A stretch of 64,000 bases of DNA from Pseudoalteromonas sp. A601 (lineage in GTDB: Bacteria > Pseudomonadota > Gammaproteobacteria > Enterobacterales > Alteromonadaceae), in NCBI RefSeq assembly GCF_002165575.1, contig NZ_MXQF01000006.1, positions 62,001 to 126,000 of the forward strand, in the 5' to 3' direction. Positions 1 to 8,701 of this stretch are shown piece after piece (position 1 is the first letter of the stretch; each line of letters starts with the position of its first letter). Both the position numbers and the translations under genes were made by a program. Below the pieces are notes generated by a model. That model searched no databases. It worked only from the letters and a program-made list of their open reading frames with translations, and had not been told where the DNA came from.

Positions 1-180
1 ATCGGCACTTTCAATTAACCGCTGCGCTTTAACTGTGATCAGTTCTGGATCGCCAGGTCCTGCTCCAATTAAATAGACATGACCTTGCTTTTGGCGGGTT
101 TTAGATTGATTAAATGGTTTGCTGATCAAATTAGCTAACCAGTTTGATTCTGACCCCATAAAATAAGAAAGTACACTCAT
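1..180 (-). CDS. cobA: Uroporphyrinogen-III C-methyltransferase, N-terminal part (cut by window edge)
   Basis: Only the first 60 codons are present, starting at the ATG at 180 and running off the left edge. After a variable N-terminus the reading frame gives the family's first conserved block, [15 protein letters not shown], the SAM-binding glycine-rich loop of SUMT/CysG-type tetrapyrrole methylases. The family methylates uroporphyrinogen III at C2 and C7 to precorrin-2, the precursor of sirohaem. It lies 21 bp downstream of nirD on the same strand, so it probably makes the sirohaem needed by NirB. A roughly 40-residue extension precedes the conserved block. A fused CysG (with oxidase/ferrochelatase) is unlikely because the methylase domain comes first, but the rest of the gene is not visible. 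Confidence 0.88.
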   Translation of the reverse strand, partial: MSVLSYFMGSESNWLANLISKPFNQSKTRQKQGHVYLIGAGPGDPELITVKAQRLIESAD

Positions 181-201
181 AAGTTTTCCCTAAACAATTA
201 A

Positions 202-558
202 CTAAGCTGCGCTAGTTTGCTCTGCACAGACTTGTGCTTGGACAAATACACGGTCGTTTTCAATTTTGACGGGGTACGTTGCAACACAAACATCGCTTTG
301 TTCTATACATTGCCCTGTTTGAAGGCAAAAATGCTGTTTATATAACGGAGAGGCGACAACTAGCGAGTTTTGCATACTGCCGATAATGCCCCGAGATAAA
401 ACATTGGCATCACCGATAGGGTCATAGTTATTGATGGCAAAAACCGCTGCTGGCTCTTGTGGAATATAGAATAAAGCGATTTGTGTATTCTCAACTAATG
501 CACATACGCCGCTGTCTGCTACTAGATCATCAATTGATGCGATATCATGCCACAACAT
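202..558 (-). CDS. nirD: Nitrite reductase (NADH) small subunit NirD
   Basis: The 118-residue product matches NirD: it opens MLWHDIASIDDL and contains GVCALVENTQIALFYI and VLSRGIIGSMQNSLVVASPLYKQ. NirD is a Rieske-fold subunit that partners NirB in cytoplasmic nitrite-to-ammonia reduction. As in E. coli NirD, the Rieske Cys/His cluster ligands are absent, so no iron-sulfur cluster is expected. I chose the ATG at 558, not an upstream start at 585, because AAGGAG lies 7-8 bases before it and the protein then begins at the family's usual point. The start overlaps the end of nirB by 14 bp, which suggests translational coupling. Confidence 0.95.
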   Translation of the reverse strand: MLWHDIASIDDLVADSGVCALVENTQIALFYIPQEPAAVFAINNYDPIGDANVLSRGIIGSMQNSLVVASPLYKQHFCLQTGQCIEQSDVCVATYPVKIENDRVFVQAQVCAEQTSAA

Positions 559-3121
559 TGTCTTGCTCCTTTTCAATTTCAACAACTGGGATTAACTGCT
601 CGGTACTACGCGAATGGTTTCGTTTTTCTGATTTTGTTGCCGGGCGGATTTGGTTCCGCTCTTGGACAAACAAAATATTACTGTCTTGCTCTGGGCTATT
701 TACAAATTGGCGGAAGCGTTTGACAGCTGTTTGGCTTTCAATTGTGGTTTTCCATTCACATTGATAGGTCGCTACTACATGCTCCATTTGTGCTTCAAGC
801 TCGGAACAAATATTTAAGCTGTCTTCGATAACAACTTTACGTAAATAGTCTAAACCTCCTTCAAGGTTTTCCATCCACACAGATGTACGTTGTAGTTTGT
901 CTGCTGTTTTAATGTAAAACATGAGTATGCGGTCAATATAGGTGATCAGCGTTTGCGTATCGAGATCAGTGGCAAATAAGTCAGCATGGCGTGGACGCAT
1001 GCCGCCATTACCACACACATAGAGGTTCCAGCCATTTTCAGTGGCAATTACACCAATATCTTTACTTTGTGCTTCAGCGCATTCACGGGTACAGCCAGAT
1101 ACGGCCATTTTAATTTTATGTGGTGATCGTAAGCCCTTGTAGCGATTTTCAATGTCTATCGCTTGGCCAACACTGTCTTGTACGCCATAACGGCACCATG
1201 TACTGCCAACACAGGATTTAACCGTACGCAAGGATTTACCATAGGCGTGGCCTGTTTCGAAGCCAACATCAATCAGCTTTTGCCAAATGATTGGCAGGTG
1301 CTCAAGGCGGGCGCCGAATAAATCAATACGCTGACCACCTGTAATTTTACAGTACAGATTAAACTCTTGTGCTACCTCCCCAAGAACAATGAGTTTATCT
1401 GGTGTGATCTCGCCTGCTGCAATTCGTGGAACAACTGAGTATGAGCCATCTTTTTGCATATTAGCTAAGAAGGTATCATTGGTATCTTGTAAGCCAACAT
1501 GGGGTTTATTGAGAATGAAATCATTCCATGTTGCCGCTAATATGTTAGCCGCTGCTGGTTTGCAAATATCACAACCTTTACCTTGACCAAACTTGTTCAG
1601 TAGGTCATCAAAAGTTTTGATGCCATCAACTTTTACGAGGTGCATCAATTCTTGACGAGAGTAGGCGAAGTGTTCACAAATGTGATTGTTAACTTCAACC
1701 CCGCGAGACTCTAATTCTTGATCAACCACTGTTTTTAGTAATGCGGCACATCCGCCACAGCCACTAGCAGCTTTTGTACAACTTTTAACTTCGCCCAGCT
1801 CACAGGCACCCCCATCAATGGCGCTGATGATGTCGCCCTTACTGACATTGTGGCAAGAGCAAATCGTTGCGGCATCTGGAAGTGCTGAACTAGAAAGTGT
1901 TGGAGCGTCACCAGTTACTGGTAAAATTAAACATTCAGGGTTTTCTGGTAGGGTCATGTCGTTCAACATGTATTGCAGTAATGTATCGTAATCACTGGTA
2001 TCGCCAACAAGTACGGCACCAATTAATTTGTCTGTTTGCTCATTAAAAACGATTTTTTTGTAACTACCACGAATAGGGTCTTGATAGACCATCTCTTTAC
2101 AATTTTCGGTTTTGCCGTGAGCATCACCAATTGAGCCCACTTCAACACCAAGTAATTTTAATTTAGTGCTCATATCGGCGCCAGAGAAGGCTAAATCACC
2201 ACCACTGAACTGACTTGCGACAACACGCGCCATATTATAACCAGGTGCAACTAAACCAAATATGAAATTGCTCCACAAGGCGCATTCACCGATAGCATAA
2301 ATATCCGGATCAGATGTTTGGCATTGATTGTTGATAACAATACCGCCTCGGGGACCTATTTCAAGCTCTGTGGCACGGCCTAATTGGTCGTATGGGCGAA
2401 TGCCAGCCGAGAATAAAATAATATCTGTTTCAAGGTGGCTGCCATCGCTGAAGTTCATTCGGTAACGGCATTGCTCCCCTTTGACAATTTCTTGTGTGGC
2501 TTTACCGGTATGAACGGTAACACCTAATTGTTCTATTTTATTTTTAAGTAATTCACCACCAACTTCATCAAGTTGTACACCCATAAGTTGTGGCGCAAAT
2601 TCGACCACATGCGTATCTAACCCAAGTTGTTTTAGGGTATTACTGGCCTCAAGACCTAATAGACCACCACCCACTACCACACCTACTTTACTCACTTTGG
2701 CGCTTTGTTGAATTGCTTCTAAATCTTCTAATGTACGATAAACCAAACAATGGGGCTGATCATTACCAGGAATTGGCGGCACAAATGGGTATGAGCCGGT
2801 TGCTATAACAAGTTTATCGTAGTCATATTGCTGACCAGTTGTTGTTTTAACAACTTTATTTTGTTTATCTATCTGATCAACCCATGTATTAGTGTGTACA
2901 TTTATATTGAGTTGCTGATAGTTTTCTGCAGTTGTTAAAGCTAAATCAGCAGGGCTTTTACCATCAAAAACGCTCGATAGATATACGCGGTCATAGGCTA
3001 AATGAACCTCACCGCATAACACGGTTATGACAGCATTCGCATCGCTGGCACGCATTTGCTCTACAAAGTGATGACCCACCATGCCATTACCAATGACGAG
3101 AATTTGTTGGGGTGTTTGCAT
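545..3121 (-). CDS. nirB: Nitrite reductase (NADH) large subunit NirB
   Basis: The 858-residue product is a full-length assimilatory NirB. Domains in order are: FAD-binding Rossmann fold (GNGMVG near residue 11), NAD-binding fold (VVGGGLLGLEA near 150), two BFD-like [2Fe-2S] segments (CSC...CGGC near 420-470 and GCDICKP near 516), the ferredoxin-like half-domain of sulfite/nitrite reductases, and the sirohaem-[4Fe-4S] ligand block with cysteines near 637/643 (SCVGSTWC) and 677/681 (CTRECAEAQ). It reduces nitrite to ammonium with NADH in the cytoplasm. AAGGA lies about 9 bases before the ATG. It heads a nirB-nirD-cobA unit. The 282-bp leader region upstream carries a sigma-54-like promoter and an attenuator (separate entries). 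Confidence 0.97.
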   Translation of the reverse strand: MQTPQQILVIGNGMVGHHFVEQMRASDANAVITVLCGEVHLAYDRVYLSSVFDGKSPADLALTTAENYQQLNINVHTNTWVDQIDKQNKVVKTTTGQQYDYDKLVIATGSYPFVPPIPGNDQPHCLVYRTLEDLEAIQQSAKVSKVGVVVGGGLLGLEASNTLKQLGLDTHVVEFAPQLMGVQLDEVGGELLKNKIEQLGVTVHTGKATQEIVKGEQCRYRMNFSDGSHLETDIILFSAGIRPYDQLGRATELEIGPRGGIVINNQCQTSDPDIYAIGECALWSNFIFGLVAPGYNMARVVASQFSGGDLAFSGADMSTKLKLLGVEVGSIGDAHGKTENCKEMVYQDPIRGSYKKIVFNEQTDKLIGAVLVGDTSDYDTLLQYMLNDMTLPENPECLILPVTGDAPTLSSSALPDAATICSCHNVSKGDIISAIDGGACELGEVKSCTKAASGCGGCAALLKTVVDQELESRGVEVNNHICEHFAYSRQELMHLVKVDGIKTFDDLLNKFGQGKGCDICKPAAANILAATWNDFILNKPHVGLQDTNDTFLANMQKDGSYSVVPRIAAGEITPDKLIVLGEVAQEFNLYCKITGGQRIDLFGARLEHLPIIWQKLIDVGFETGHAYGKSLRTVKSCVGSTWCRYGVQDSVGQAIDIENRYKGLRSPHKIKMAVSGCTRECAEAQSKDIGVIATENGWNLYVCGNGGMRPRHADLFATDLDTQTLITYIDRILMFYIKTADKLQRTSVWMENLEGGLDYLRKVVIEDSLNICSELEAQMEHVVATYQCEWKTTIESQTAVKRFRQFVNSPEQDSNILFVQERNQIRPATKSEKRNHSRSTEQLIPVVEIEKEQDNVVA

Positions 3122-3156
3122 GTGGTATTCCTTAGTTTTGACGGTTTTACAAACAC

Positions 3157-3210
3157 AAAAAAGCCCGCCACTTAAAGTAATAAAACAGTAAGTATGCGGG
3201 CTTCTTTGCC
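3157..3210 (-). terminator. Attenuator hairpin in the nirB leader, with overlapping hexaloop hairpin
   Basis: On the minus strand, 5' arm AAGCCCGC (3203-3196) pairs with GCGGGCTT (3168-3161) and is followed at once by six T residues (3162-3157). An inner ACTTA/TAAGT pair extends the stem. This is an intrinsic terminator ending only about 35 bases before the nirB ATG, so it lies inside the nirB leader. Overlapping its 5' arm is GGC-AAAGAA-GCC (3210-3199), a hairpin with a six-base loop carrying A at 1 and G at 4. ANTAR-type antiterminators such as NasR/NasT bind hexaloops of that kind. The two structures are mutually exclusive, as expected for antitermination. The hairpin and T-run are seen; the ANTAR role is inferred. 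Confidence 0.7.
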
Positions 3211-3274
3211 TAAAATTTAAGTTGTTTTTTTTTATTGTTTTAGTAAGCGCAATTAAGTGCTCTTAATTCTTATA

Positions 3275-3292
3275 AAGCAGATAAAGTGCCAA
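3275..3292 (-). promoter_or_regulatory. Sigma-54-type promoter for nirB-nirD-cobA
   Basis: The minus strand reads TTGGCACTTTATCTGCTT. It has the invariant GG and GC dinucleotides separated by exactly 10 bases, and the strong TGGCAC half of the -24 element. The predicted start is near 3265, giving a leader of about 143 nt. A possible NtrC-like enhancer, AGCACC-N5-GGTCGG, lies at 3376-3392, about 110-127 bases upstream of that start. One -12 position (C for T) deviates from consensus. Confidence 0.6.
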
Positions 3293-3403
3293 CTTATTAA
3301 GTTGTTGAATTTAAGTGTAATTTATAAGTGGAGAATGAAATCATAACGAAGTATTGATCTATTTTAGTGCGCCTTAGCACCATCTTGGTCGGTACAATGA
3401 TAC

Positions 3404-4369
3404 TTAACGATCTGCGACGGTGCTTGCAAAGTTCAGTAATTCACGGCGTAGCCATTGGTGCGGGCTGGCATGATGTAGCAGTGGGCTCCACAACATCTTT
3501 ATTTCAATCGGGACCACTTGAAATGGCACTGGGCTGATAACTAAATCTGTATGTTTAGCAAGGAGCATGGCTTGTCGACGAGGCAAAGTGGCGATAAGTT
3601 TTGCCGATTGGCAAAGTAAGCTTGCCACCATATAGTGGCGGGTGAACACCCGAATATGTCGTGTTTGCTCTAATTGCCACAGAGCCTCATCAACCCAGCC
3701 TAGCTTTTGACTGCCTGACTTATTCGTAACGGCGGCTTCAGCCCCCCAACCGGCTCTATTAACCCATATGTGCTGCGCAGCTAAGTAGCTTTGTAGATCA
3801 GGTTTATTTAAATAACGATTATTAGGGTGCATTAAGCAGCAATAATTATCGCGCCATACACTGGCTTGATGAAATGAGCGAGGCATGCCATTAAAGCGAT
3901 TGATTGCTAAATCAATAGTGCCTTTTTCCATATCTTGAAGGTTTACGTCACTGGGACTGAGCACATCAAAATTAAGGCCAGGGTGTTTTTCGAGTTGTTC
4001 AGTAATGAAGGGCGCAACTAAGGTAGACTCTAAATAATCGTTAGCCATTATCCTAAAAGTGACTTGGGCATCGGTTGGGTCAAATAAATCACTGGGTTGT
4101 GTTATCGCTTCAGCCATTTTGAGAAGCGCTTCTATTTCAGGCTTGAGGCTCAATGCTTTTGCTGTTGGCGTCATATTACCGGCAGCGCGAACGAGTAGTG
4201 GATCATCAAATAAATCACGTAAGCGTTTTAGTGCATTACTCATGGCAGGCTGTGTTAACGCAAGTTTATTTGCAGCTTTTGAGACATTTTGCTCGTCAAT
4301 GAGTACATTGAGATACACTAGTAAGTTGAGATCGACATTTCTTATATTCATCTGATCAATCTTATTCAT
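3404..4369 (-). CDS. LysR-family regulator paired with the first aceK
   Basis: The 321-residue protein has an N-terminal winged helix-turn-helix (residues about 12-70, with SKAANKLALTQPAMSNALKRLRDLFDDPLLVR) and a LysR substrate-binding domain. The NodD/LeuO-like features DLNLLVYLNVL and IDLAINRF suggest that subfamily. It is divergent from aceK (gap 86 bp), the usual arrangement for a LysR protein and its target. It is clearly a paralogue of the LysR gene at 28823-29761: blocks such as KLGWVDEAL and M(L/I)WSPLLH are shared, and that gene also sits beside an aceK. An internal ATG at 4351 is an alternative start; neither has a convincing Shine-Dalgarno site. The effector is unknown. Confidence 0.9.
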   Translation of the reverse strand: MNKIDQMNIRNVDLNLLVYLNVLIDEQNVSKAANKLALTQPAMSNALKRLRDLFDDPLLVRAAGNMTPTAKALSLKPEIEALLKMAEAITQPSDLFDPTDAQVTFRIMANDYLESTLVAPFITEQLEKHPGLNFDVLSPSDVNLQDMEKGTIDLAINRFNGMPRSFHQASVWRDNYCCLMHPNNRYLNKPDLQSYLAAQHIWVNRAGWGAEAAVTNKSGSQKLGWVDEALWQLEQTRHIRVFTRHYMVASLLCQSAKLIATLPRRQAMLLAKHTDLVISPVPFQVVPIEIKMLWSPLLHHASPHQWLRRELLNFASTVADR

Positions 4370-4455
4370 TCGCTTTATTAATTATCTAAATTAAAGCCTG
4401 CTTGCTATGCTCTGTAAACAGCTAAAATAAAATAGTCGTCATAAGTGATAAAAAT

Positions 4456-6267
4456 ATGCCAAATCTACAGCCTGCATCATCTTACAATTGTGCGCTTGAA
4501 CACGTTATTGCAACTAAACTAGCACGAGCAGTATTCGCAGGCTTTGAAGCCATGTTTGCAGAATTTTTAAATATCACCTTGGGCGCACAAAGCCGTTTTG
4601 AACAAAGGCAATGGCATGATATACAAGCAGCTATGCGAGCACGTTTACAAGTATACGAGCGCCAAGTTGCCAATGTTAGCGATACGGTAAAACTCATTGC
4701 TTACAATGAATATGATGATGCAGCAATCTGGCAACAAGCAAAAAATGTCTATGCTGCGATGGTGTCGAATCATGAAAACCAACCTATCGCCCATACGTTT
4801 TTTAATTCAACATTTGGTGCGATATGGCACGATAAAAAAATTCGCACAGTCCACTTATTTGTTTTAAAGGCAAAATATCGTACAGCTCCTCGGCCATTTG
4901 ATAGTTTAGTGAAGCGAATATCATTACAATTTGGTTTCTCTGAGGCAGTAAAGCAGCTTATTTTAGCGCAAGCATTTCGGGTCAAGTTTAGTAATTTTGA
5001 GCATGATGTTACCCAGTTACAGCATACTTTAACAATGGGGGCGAAACACCAGTGCCGCCAAGTATATGAACTTATAAACTTAAATAATGGTTATATAGAA
5101 TATGCCAATTCATTGTTTTTTAGAAATAAAGCATGTTATTTGATAGGCCGGTGCATTGCTAAAAATGGCGACAACATGCCCTTTGCGATTGCCATATTAA
5201 ATACCGAGGATGGTTTAAAGTTAGATGCGGTGATGATGGGGGCAGATCAACTCAGTTTACTATTTGGCTTTGCTCGTACTTATTTTATGGTAGATACCGA
5301 CCAACCAGCACGCTATGTAGATTACCTATCAGTGCTATTGCCACATAAACAGCGGTTTGAGCTGTTTAATGCGATTGGATTTATTAAACATGCAAAAACT
5401 GAGTTTTATCGTTACAAGGTAGACACCACTAAAAACAGTCCAAAATCAGATAAGTATATCAGCGCCCCAGGTACCCCTGGTATGGTAATGTTAGTGTTTA
5501 CCACCCCTGGTTCTGAATACGTTTATAAAGTAATTAAAGATAAATTTAACGGACCCAAAACCGCTACAAAAACCCAAGTTATGGCTAAGTATGATTTTGT
5601 AAAGCAAGCTGATAGGGTGGGCCGGCTGGTTGATACACATGAGTTTAGGTATTTAGCGTTTGACTTATCTCGCTTTAGTGATGAACTCCTAAGCCATATG
5701 CAACAAATGATTGGTAGCAGTATGGCCATCTCTGAAAAAGCACTTATTTTAAAGCATGTGTATGTTGAGCGTAAAATGACACCGCTTAATTTATACTTGA
5801 ATCAATGCGATGACACAGAACTAACCAAAGTGATGATTGACTATGGTAAGGCTATCAAAGATTTAGCTGGGGCAAATATATTTCCAGGCGATATGTTAAT
5901 GAAAAACTTTGGCGTTACCCGCTGGGGTCGTGTGGTATTTTATGATTATGATGAAATTTGTCCATTAACTGAGTGCAATTTCAGAGATATTCCAAAAAGT
6001 GACAGCCAACATGATGAGTTAAGTGCGCACAGTTATTTTGATATTGCAGATAACGATGTGTTTCCGAGTCAATTTAACATTTTTTTTAGCGCTAACGACA
6101 CGGCATTTACTGTATTTAAGCAACATCATAGCGATATTTTTTCAGCGTCGTTTTGGCAACAATGCCAAGCAAATATAACCGCAGGGCACATATACGACGT
6201 TTACCCGTATAAAACTAGTTGGCGGTTTAAGAATATCGATCCTAACCAGAAGTATGATAGGGATTAA
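4456..6267 (+). CDS. aceK: Isocitrate dehydrogenase kinase/phosphatase AceK, divergent copy
   Basis: The 603-residue protein is an AceK. The family phosphorylates and dephosphorylates isocitrate dehydrogenase, setting flux between the TCA cycle and glyoxylate shunt. The C-terminal kinase-like fold is intact: ATP loop APGTPGMVMLVF near residue 337 with KVIKDKF just after, DRVGRLVDTHEF, NIFPGDMLMKNFG near 475 and FYDYDE near 497, the aspartates equivalent to E. coli D457 and D475. The N-terminal half is diverged and the protein is longer than the 574-residue second copy at 29777-31501. There is no aceBA nearby. It stands alone downstream of a divergent LysR gene. It could act on a different IDH isoform or be regulated differently; function beyond the family is inference. 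Confidence 0.92.
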   Translation: MPNLQPASSYNCALEHVIATKLARAVFAGFEAMFAEFLNITLGAQSRFEQRQWHDIQAAMRARLQVYERQVANVSDTVKLIAYNEYDDAAIWQQAKNVYAAMVSNHENQPIAHTFFNSTFGAIWHDKKIRTVHLFVLKAKYRTAPRPFDSLVKRISLQFGFSEAVKQLILAQAFRVKFSNFEHDVTQLQHTLTMGAKHQCRQVYELINLNNGYIEYANSLFFRNKACYLIGRCIAKNGDNMPFAIAILNTEDGLKLDAVMMGADQLSLLFGFARTYFMVDTDQPARYVDYLSVLLPHKQRFELFNAIGFIKHAKTEFYRYKVDTTKNSPKSDKYISAPGTPGMVMLVFTTPGSEYVYKVIKDKFNGPKTATKTQVMAKYDFVKQADRVGRLVDTHEFRYLAFDLSRFSDELLSHMQQMIGSSMAISEKALILKHVYVERKMTPLNLYLNQCDDTELTKVMIDYGKAIKDLAGANIFPGDMLMKNFGVTRWGRVVFYDYDEICPLTECNFRDIPKSDSQHDELSAHSYFDIADNDVFPSQFNIFFSANDTAFTVFKQHHSDIFSASFWQQCQANITAGHIYDVYPYKTSWRFKNIDPNQKYDRD

Positions 6268-6312
6268 TTTCAGTAAAAGGTACAATTTGCAAAAACTTTT
6301 AAAGGAAAAATT

Positions 6313-6705
6313 GTGAAAGCCTATTTACTAACAGGGTTACTACTTGTCGCGGGGCAAACATTTGCAAACCCACTGTTGGGGAGTTGGGAGTTTGTAGAGG
6401 GAAAATATGCGGTTGATGATGGCTATGTAACAGCCAAAGCCCCGCAGTTAACCTCAGTAAAATTAATAACAAAAACACACTTCAACTACATAACACAAAA
6501 AAGCGGCAAGTTTCATTATGCTGGCGGCGGTAAATACATAATTAAAAATCAACAATTCATAGAAACATTTGGTTATGGTAATATTTCTTCATTATTGGGT
6601 AAAACAATGGCTTTTGATTACAAAATTGAAGGTGATTTGTGGCATCATTCGCTCACTGAAAATGGTAAGTTAGTAGAAGCTGAAATATGGCGAAAGTTAG
6701 ACTAA
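6313..6705 (+). CDS. Small exported protein of unknown function
   Basis: The 130-residue product starts with GTG at 6313, preceded by AAAGGAA at good spacing. A typical signal peptide (MKAYLLTGLLLVAGQTFA) is followed by NPLLGSWEFVEGKYAV, which resembles the opening of small lipocalin-like domains (GTW/GSW motif). No cysteines or catalytic motifs stand out. It probably resides in the periplasm. It lies 45 bp after aceK and 19 bp before a quinone oxidoreductase on the same strand, so it may be cotranscribed, but no functional link is evident. I do not recognise a named family. Confidence 0.75.
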   Translation: MKAYLLTGLLLVAGQTFANPLLGSWEFVEGKYAVDDGYVTAKAPQLTSVKLITKTHFNYITQKSGKFHYAGGGKYIIKNQQFIETFGYGNISSLLGKTMAFDYKIEGDLWHHSLTENGKLVEAEIWRKLD

Positions 6706-6724
6706 AGACCACACTGAGGAGCCT

Positions 6725-7687
6725 ATGAAATTTATTGCACACGAAAATAAAACATTATCACTGAGTGAAACAACAAAACCAAACTTACAAGCAGATGAAG
6801 TACTTATAAAGGTTGCAGCTATAGGAGTTAACCGTGCCGATTGTATGCAACGACAAGGTAAATACCCTGCACCAAAAGGCGATAGCCCTATTTTAGGGCT
6901 TGAATGTGCTGGCACTGTGGTTGAGCTTGGCGCTGATGTAGAAAAAAGTTGGCTCAATCAGCGCGTTTTTACATTGTGTGCCGGTGGTGCGTATAGTGAA
7001 TATGTGGCAGTGGATGCTGCACAAATAATGGCTTTACCAGATAGTATATTGATGGAGCAAGGCGCAAGCATAAGCGAAGTGTATTTAACTGCATATGGTG
7101 CACTCTTTGGGTTAGGTAACTTACAACAGGGGCAAACCGCGCTTATTCATGCTGGGGCCAGTGGGGTAGGCGGGGCTGCAATTCAAATGGCGAAACGCGT
7201 GGGAGCGACTGTTGTTATTACCGCAGGGAGCGACGAAAAGTGCCAACACGCCAAAGAGCTGGGTGCAGATCATGCCATTAATTATAAAACAGATGACTTT
7301 GTTGAATATATGCAAACCCATACATTAACAGCCAATGTCATTGTTGATCCGGTATCTGGCCGATACTTAAATAAGAATGCAGCAATCGCGGCAATGGATT
7401 GTCAAATTATTATGCTGGCGTTTTTAGATAGTCGATTTGCTGAGGTTGATTTTGCTCGACTATTACAAAAACGTATTTCGTTTCATGCCTCTACTTTACG
7501 TAACCGCAGCAAAGCATTTAAACGCCAATTACGCGATGAGTTCGTTAACCAATTTTATGATGATATTGCTAACCAACATTTTGATTTTAATATTTATAAA
7601 ACCATGCCATGGCAACAAGCAAATGAAGCCCATGCAATTTTAGAGCGCAATGAAAATGCCGGTAAAGTCGTGTTACAGGTTAAATAA
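6725..7687 (+). CDS. Zinc-independent quinone oxidoreductase (MDR superfamily, PIG3 type)
   Basis: The 320-residue protein has a GroES-like N-terminal domain (GVNRADCMQRQGKYPAPKG, GLECAGTV) and a nucleotide-binding Rossmann domain with HAGASGVGGAAIQMAK near residues 140-155. These are hallmarks of NAD(P)H:quinone oxidoreductases of the QOR/PIG3 branch. The zinc-ligand cysteines of alcohol dehydrogenases are absent. The enzyme is expected to be cytosolic and to reduce quinones or enones with NADPH; the physiological substrate is unknown. GAGGA lies just before the ATG at 6725. Confidence 0.92.
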   Translation: MKFIAHENKTLSLSETTKPNLQADEVLIKVAAIGVNRADCMQRQGKYPAPKGDSPILGLECAGTVVELGADVEKSWLNQRVFTLCAGGAYSEYVAVDAAQIMALPDSILMEQGASISEVYLTAYGALFGLGNLQQGQTALIHAGASGVGGAAIQMAKRVGATVVITAGSDEKCQHAKELGADHAINYKTDDFVEYMQTHTLTANVIVDPVSGRYLNKNAAIAAMDCQIIMLAFLDSRFAEVDFARLLQKRISFHASTLRNRSKAFKRQLRDEFVNQFYDDIANQHFDFNIYKTMPWQQANEAHAILERNENAGKVVLQVK

Positions 7688-7757
7688 GTAATATCTATTT
7701 AAAACTAATTATTTGCCCATATAATTAGTGCAATTAAAAGTAATGTAAGGTAAGAAT

Positions 7758-8012
7758 ATGAACCCAATTATAGCAACATTAAAAGAACATGATGTGAGTG
7801 ATGAAAAAGTTCACGAGCTTTTTCAAGCATTTACGCAAAACCCAATGATGGCAATGGGGTTAGTACAACAATTAGGTATTCCACCAGAGAAACTACAAGC
7901 GTTAATGGGTCTTGTTATGACCCAGCCACAGCTAATCAAAGAAGCTGCTGCATCATTAGGTATTTCTGATGGCGAACTTGAAAAAGCCAAAGAGCAATAT
8001 CAAAATCAGTAA
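7758..8012 (+). CDS. DUF2999 family small protein
   Basis: This 84-residue, helix-rich acidic protein begins MNPIIATLKEHDVSDEKV and contains PMMAMGLVQQLGIPPEKLQ. I recognise it as the DUF2999 family of Alteromonadales and vibrios, whose role is unknown. There is no signal peptide or membrane segment, so it is likely cytosolic. AAGGTAAGAAT precedes the ATG. A clear intrinsic terminator at 8053-8082 follows, so it forms the end of a transcription unit. Confidence 0.85.
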   Translation: MNPIIATLKEHDVSDEKVHELFQAFTQNPMMAMGLVQQLGIPPEKLQALMGLVMTQPQLIKEAAASLGISDGELEKAKEQYQNQ

Positions 8013-8052
8013 TAACTAGTTTTTAAGCTGTTTGACTAATCAAATAACTAAT

Positions 8053-8082
8053 AGAGCATTGCTTTGGTACTGCTCTTTTTTA
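8053..8082 (+). terminator. Intrinsic terminator after the DUF2999 gene
   Basis: AGAGCA (8053-8058) pairs with TGCTCT (8071-8076) and is followed by a run of T. It lies between the DUF2999 stop and the ATG of the HPP gene at 8107. This argues against a TTG start for the HPP gene at 8032. Confidence 0.8.
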
Positions 8083-8106
8083 TGTATTTATTTTTTAGAG
8101 ATATTA

Positions 8107-8655
8107 ATGCGATTGTTTTTGTCCCGTATGGCTGCAACGAGCCAGTGCCCACCACGCAAACCCGTGAGTAAAATCATGTGGTCGTTGTTAGGCTCTTTTT
8201 TAGGTATTTACTTAGTAGCCTTAATTGGTAAAACGTTGCAATTTGATCCCTTAACTAACTTATTTTTAATTGGCTCATTAGGCGCAACAGCAGTCCTCAT
8301 ATATGGAGCGCCACTAGCAGAATTTTCACAGCCGAGAAACCTTGTAGGTGGGCATGTTTTAAGTGCTTTGATAGGCGTTACAGTGGCTAAGTTTTTAACT
8401 GCTGATTTAATGCTAGCGAGTGCTATTGCAGTGTCACTTTCAATCGCCGTTATGCACTTAACACGAACTTTACATCCTCCGGGTGGTGCAACAGCATTGA
8501 TTGCAGTTATCGGTGGTGAAGGAATTAATCAACTTGGTTATTATTATGTGATTAGCCCCGTTTTATTTGGCGCGTTGATTATGTTATTGGTGGGTTTACT
8601 TGTTAATAACTTATCGCGTAACCCTAAGCGGCATTACCCTGTGTATTGGTGGTAA
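8107..8655 (+). CDS. HPP-family integral membrane protein
   Basis: The 182-residue protein carries the family signature TLHPPGGATALIAV near residues 120-135 and about four to five hydrophobic segments, so it sits in the inner membrane. HPP proteins are a small family; some members are nitrite transporters in plastids and cyanobacteria, but the role here is unknown. The frame is open back to a TTG at 8032, but that stretch holds an intrinsic terminator. The ATG at 8107 (MRLFLSRMAATSQ) is the better start. Confidence 0.85.
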   Translation: MRLFLSRMAATSQCPPRKPVSKIMWSLLGSFLGIYLVALIGKTLQFDPLTNLFLIGSLGATAVLIYGAPLAEFSQPRNLVGGHVLSALIGVTVAKFLTADLMLASAIAVSLSIAVMHLTRTLHPPGGATALIAVIGGEGINQLGYYYVISPVLFGALIMLLVGLLVNNLSRNPKRHYPVYWW

Positions 8656-8667
8656 TGCACAAAGGTT

Positions 8668-8693
8668 TAAGATGGTAGCAGGCTACCATCTTA
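8668..8693. terminator. Likely bidirectional terminator between convergent genes
   Basis: This is a near-perfect inverted repeat with 12-base arms, TAAGATGGTAGC (8668-8679) and its complement (8682-8693). It is placed between the convergent HPP and lipoprotein genes. T-runs are weak, but the stem is strong and the location typical. Confidence 0.6.
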
Positions 8694-8701
8694 TGACTTA
8701 C

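Noticed and set aside
459..764. 101-codon open frame antisense to nirB/nirD
   Set aside because: It is the complement of two well-supported conserved genes and has no family resemblance.
4059..4355. 98-codon plus-strand open frame opposite the LysR gene
   Set aside because: It is the complement of the conserved LysR DNA-binding domain.
8032..8106. TTG-initiated extension of the HPP protein
   Set aside because: The stretch contains an intrinsic terminator and adds residues not expected in the family. ATG 8107 is better.
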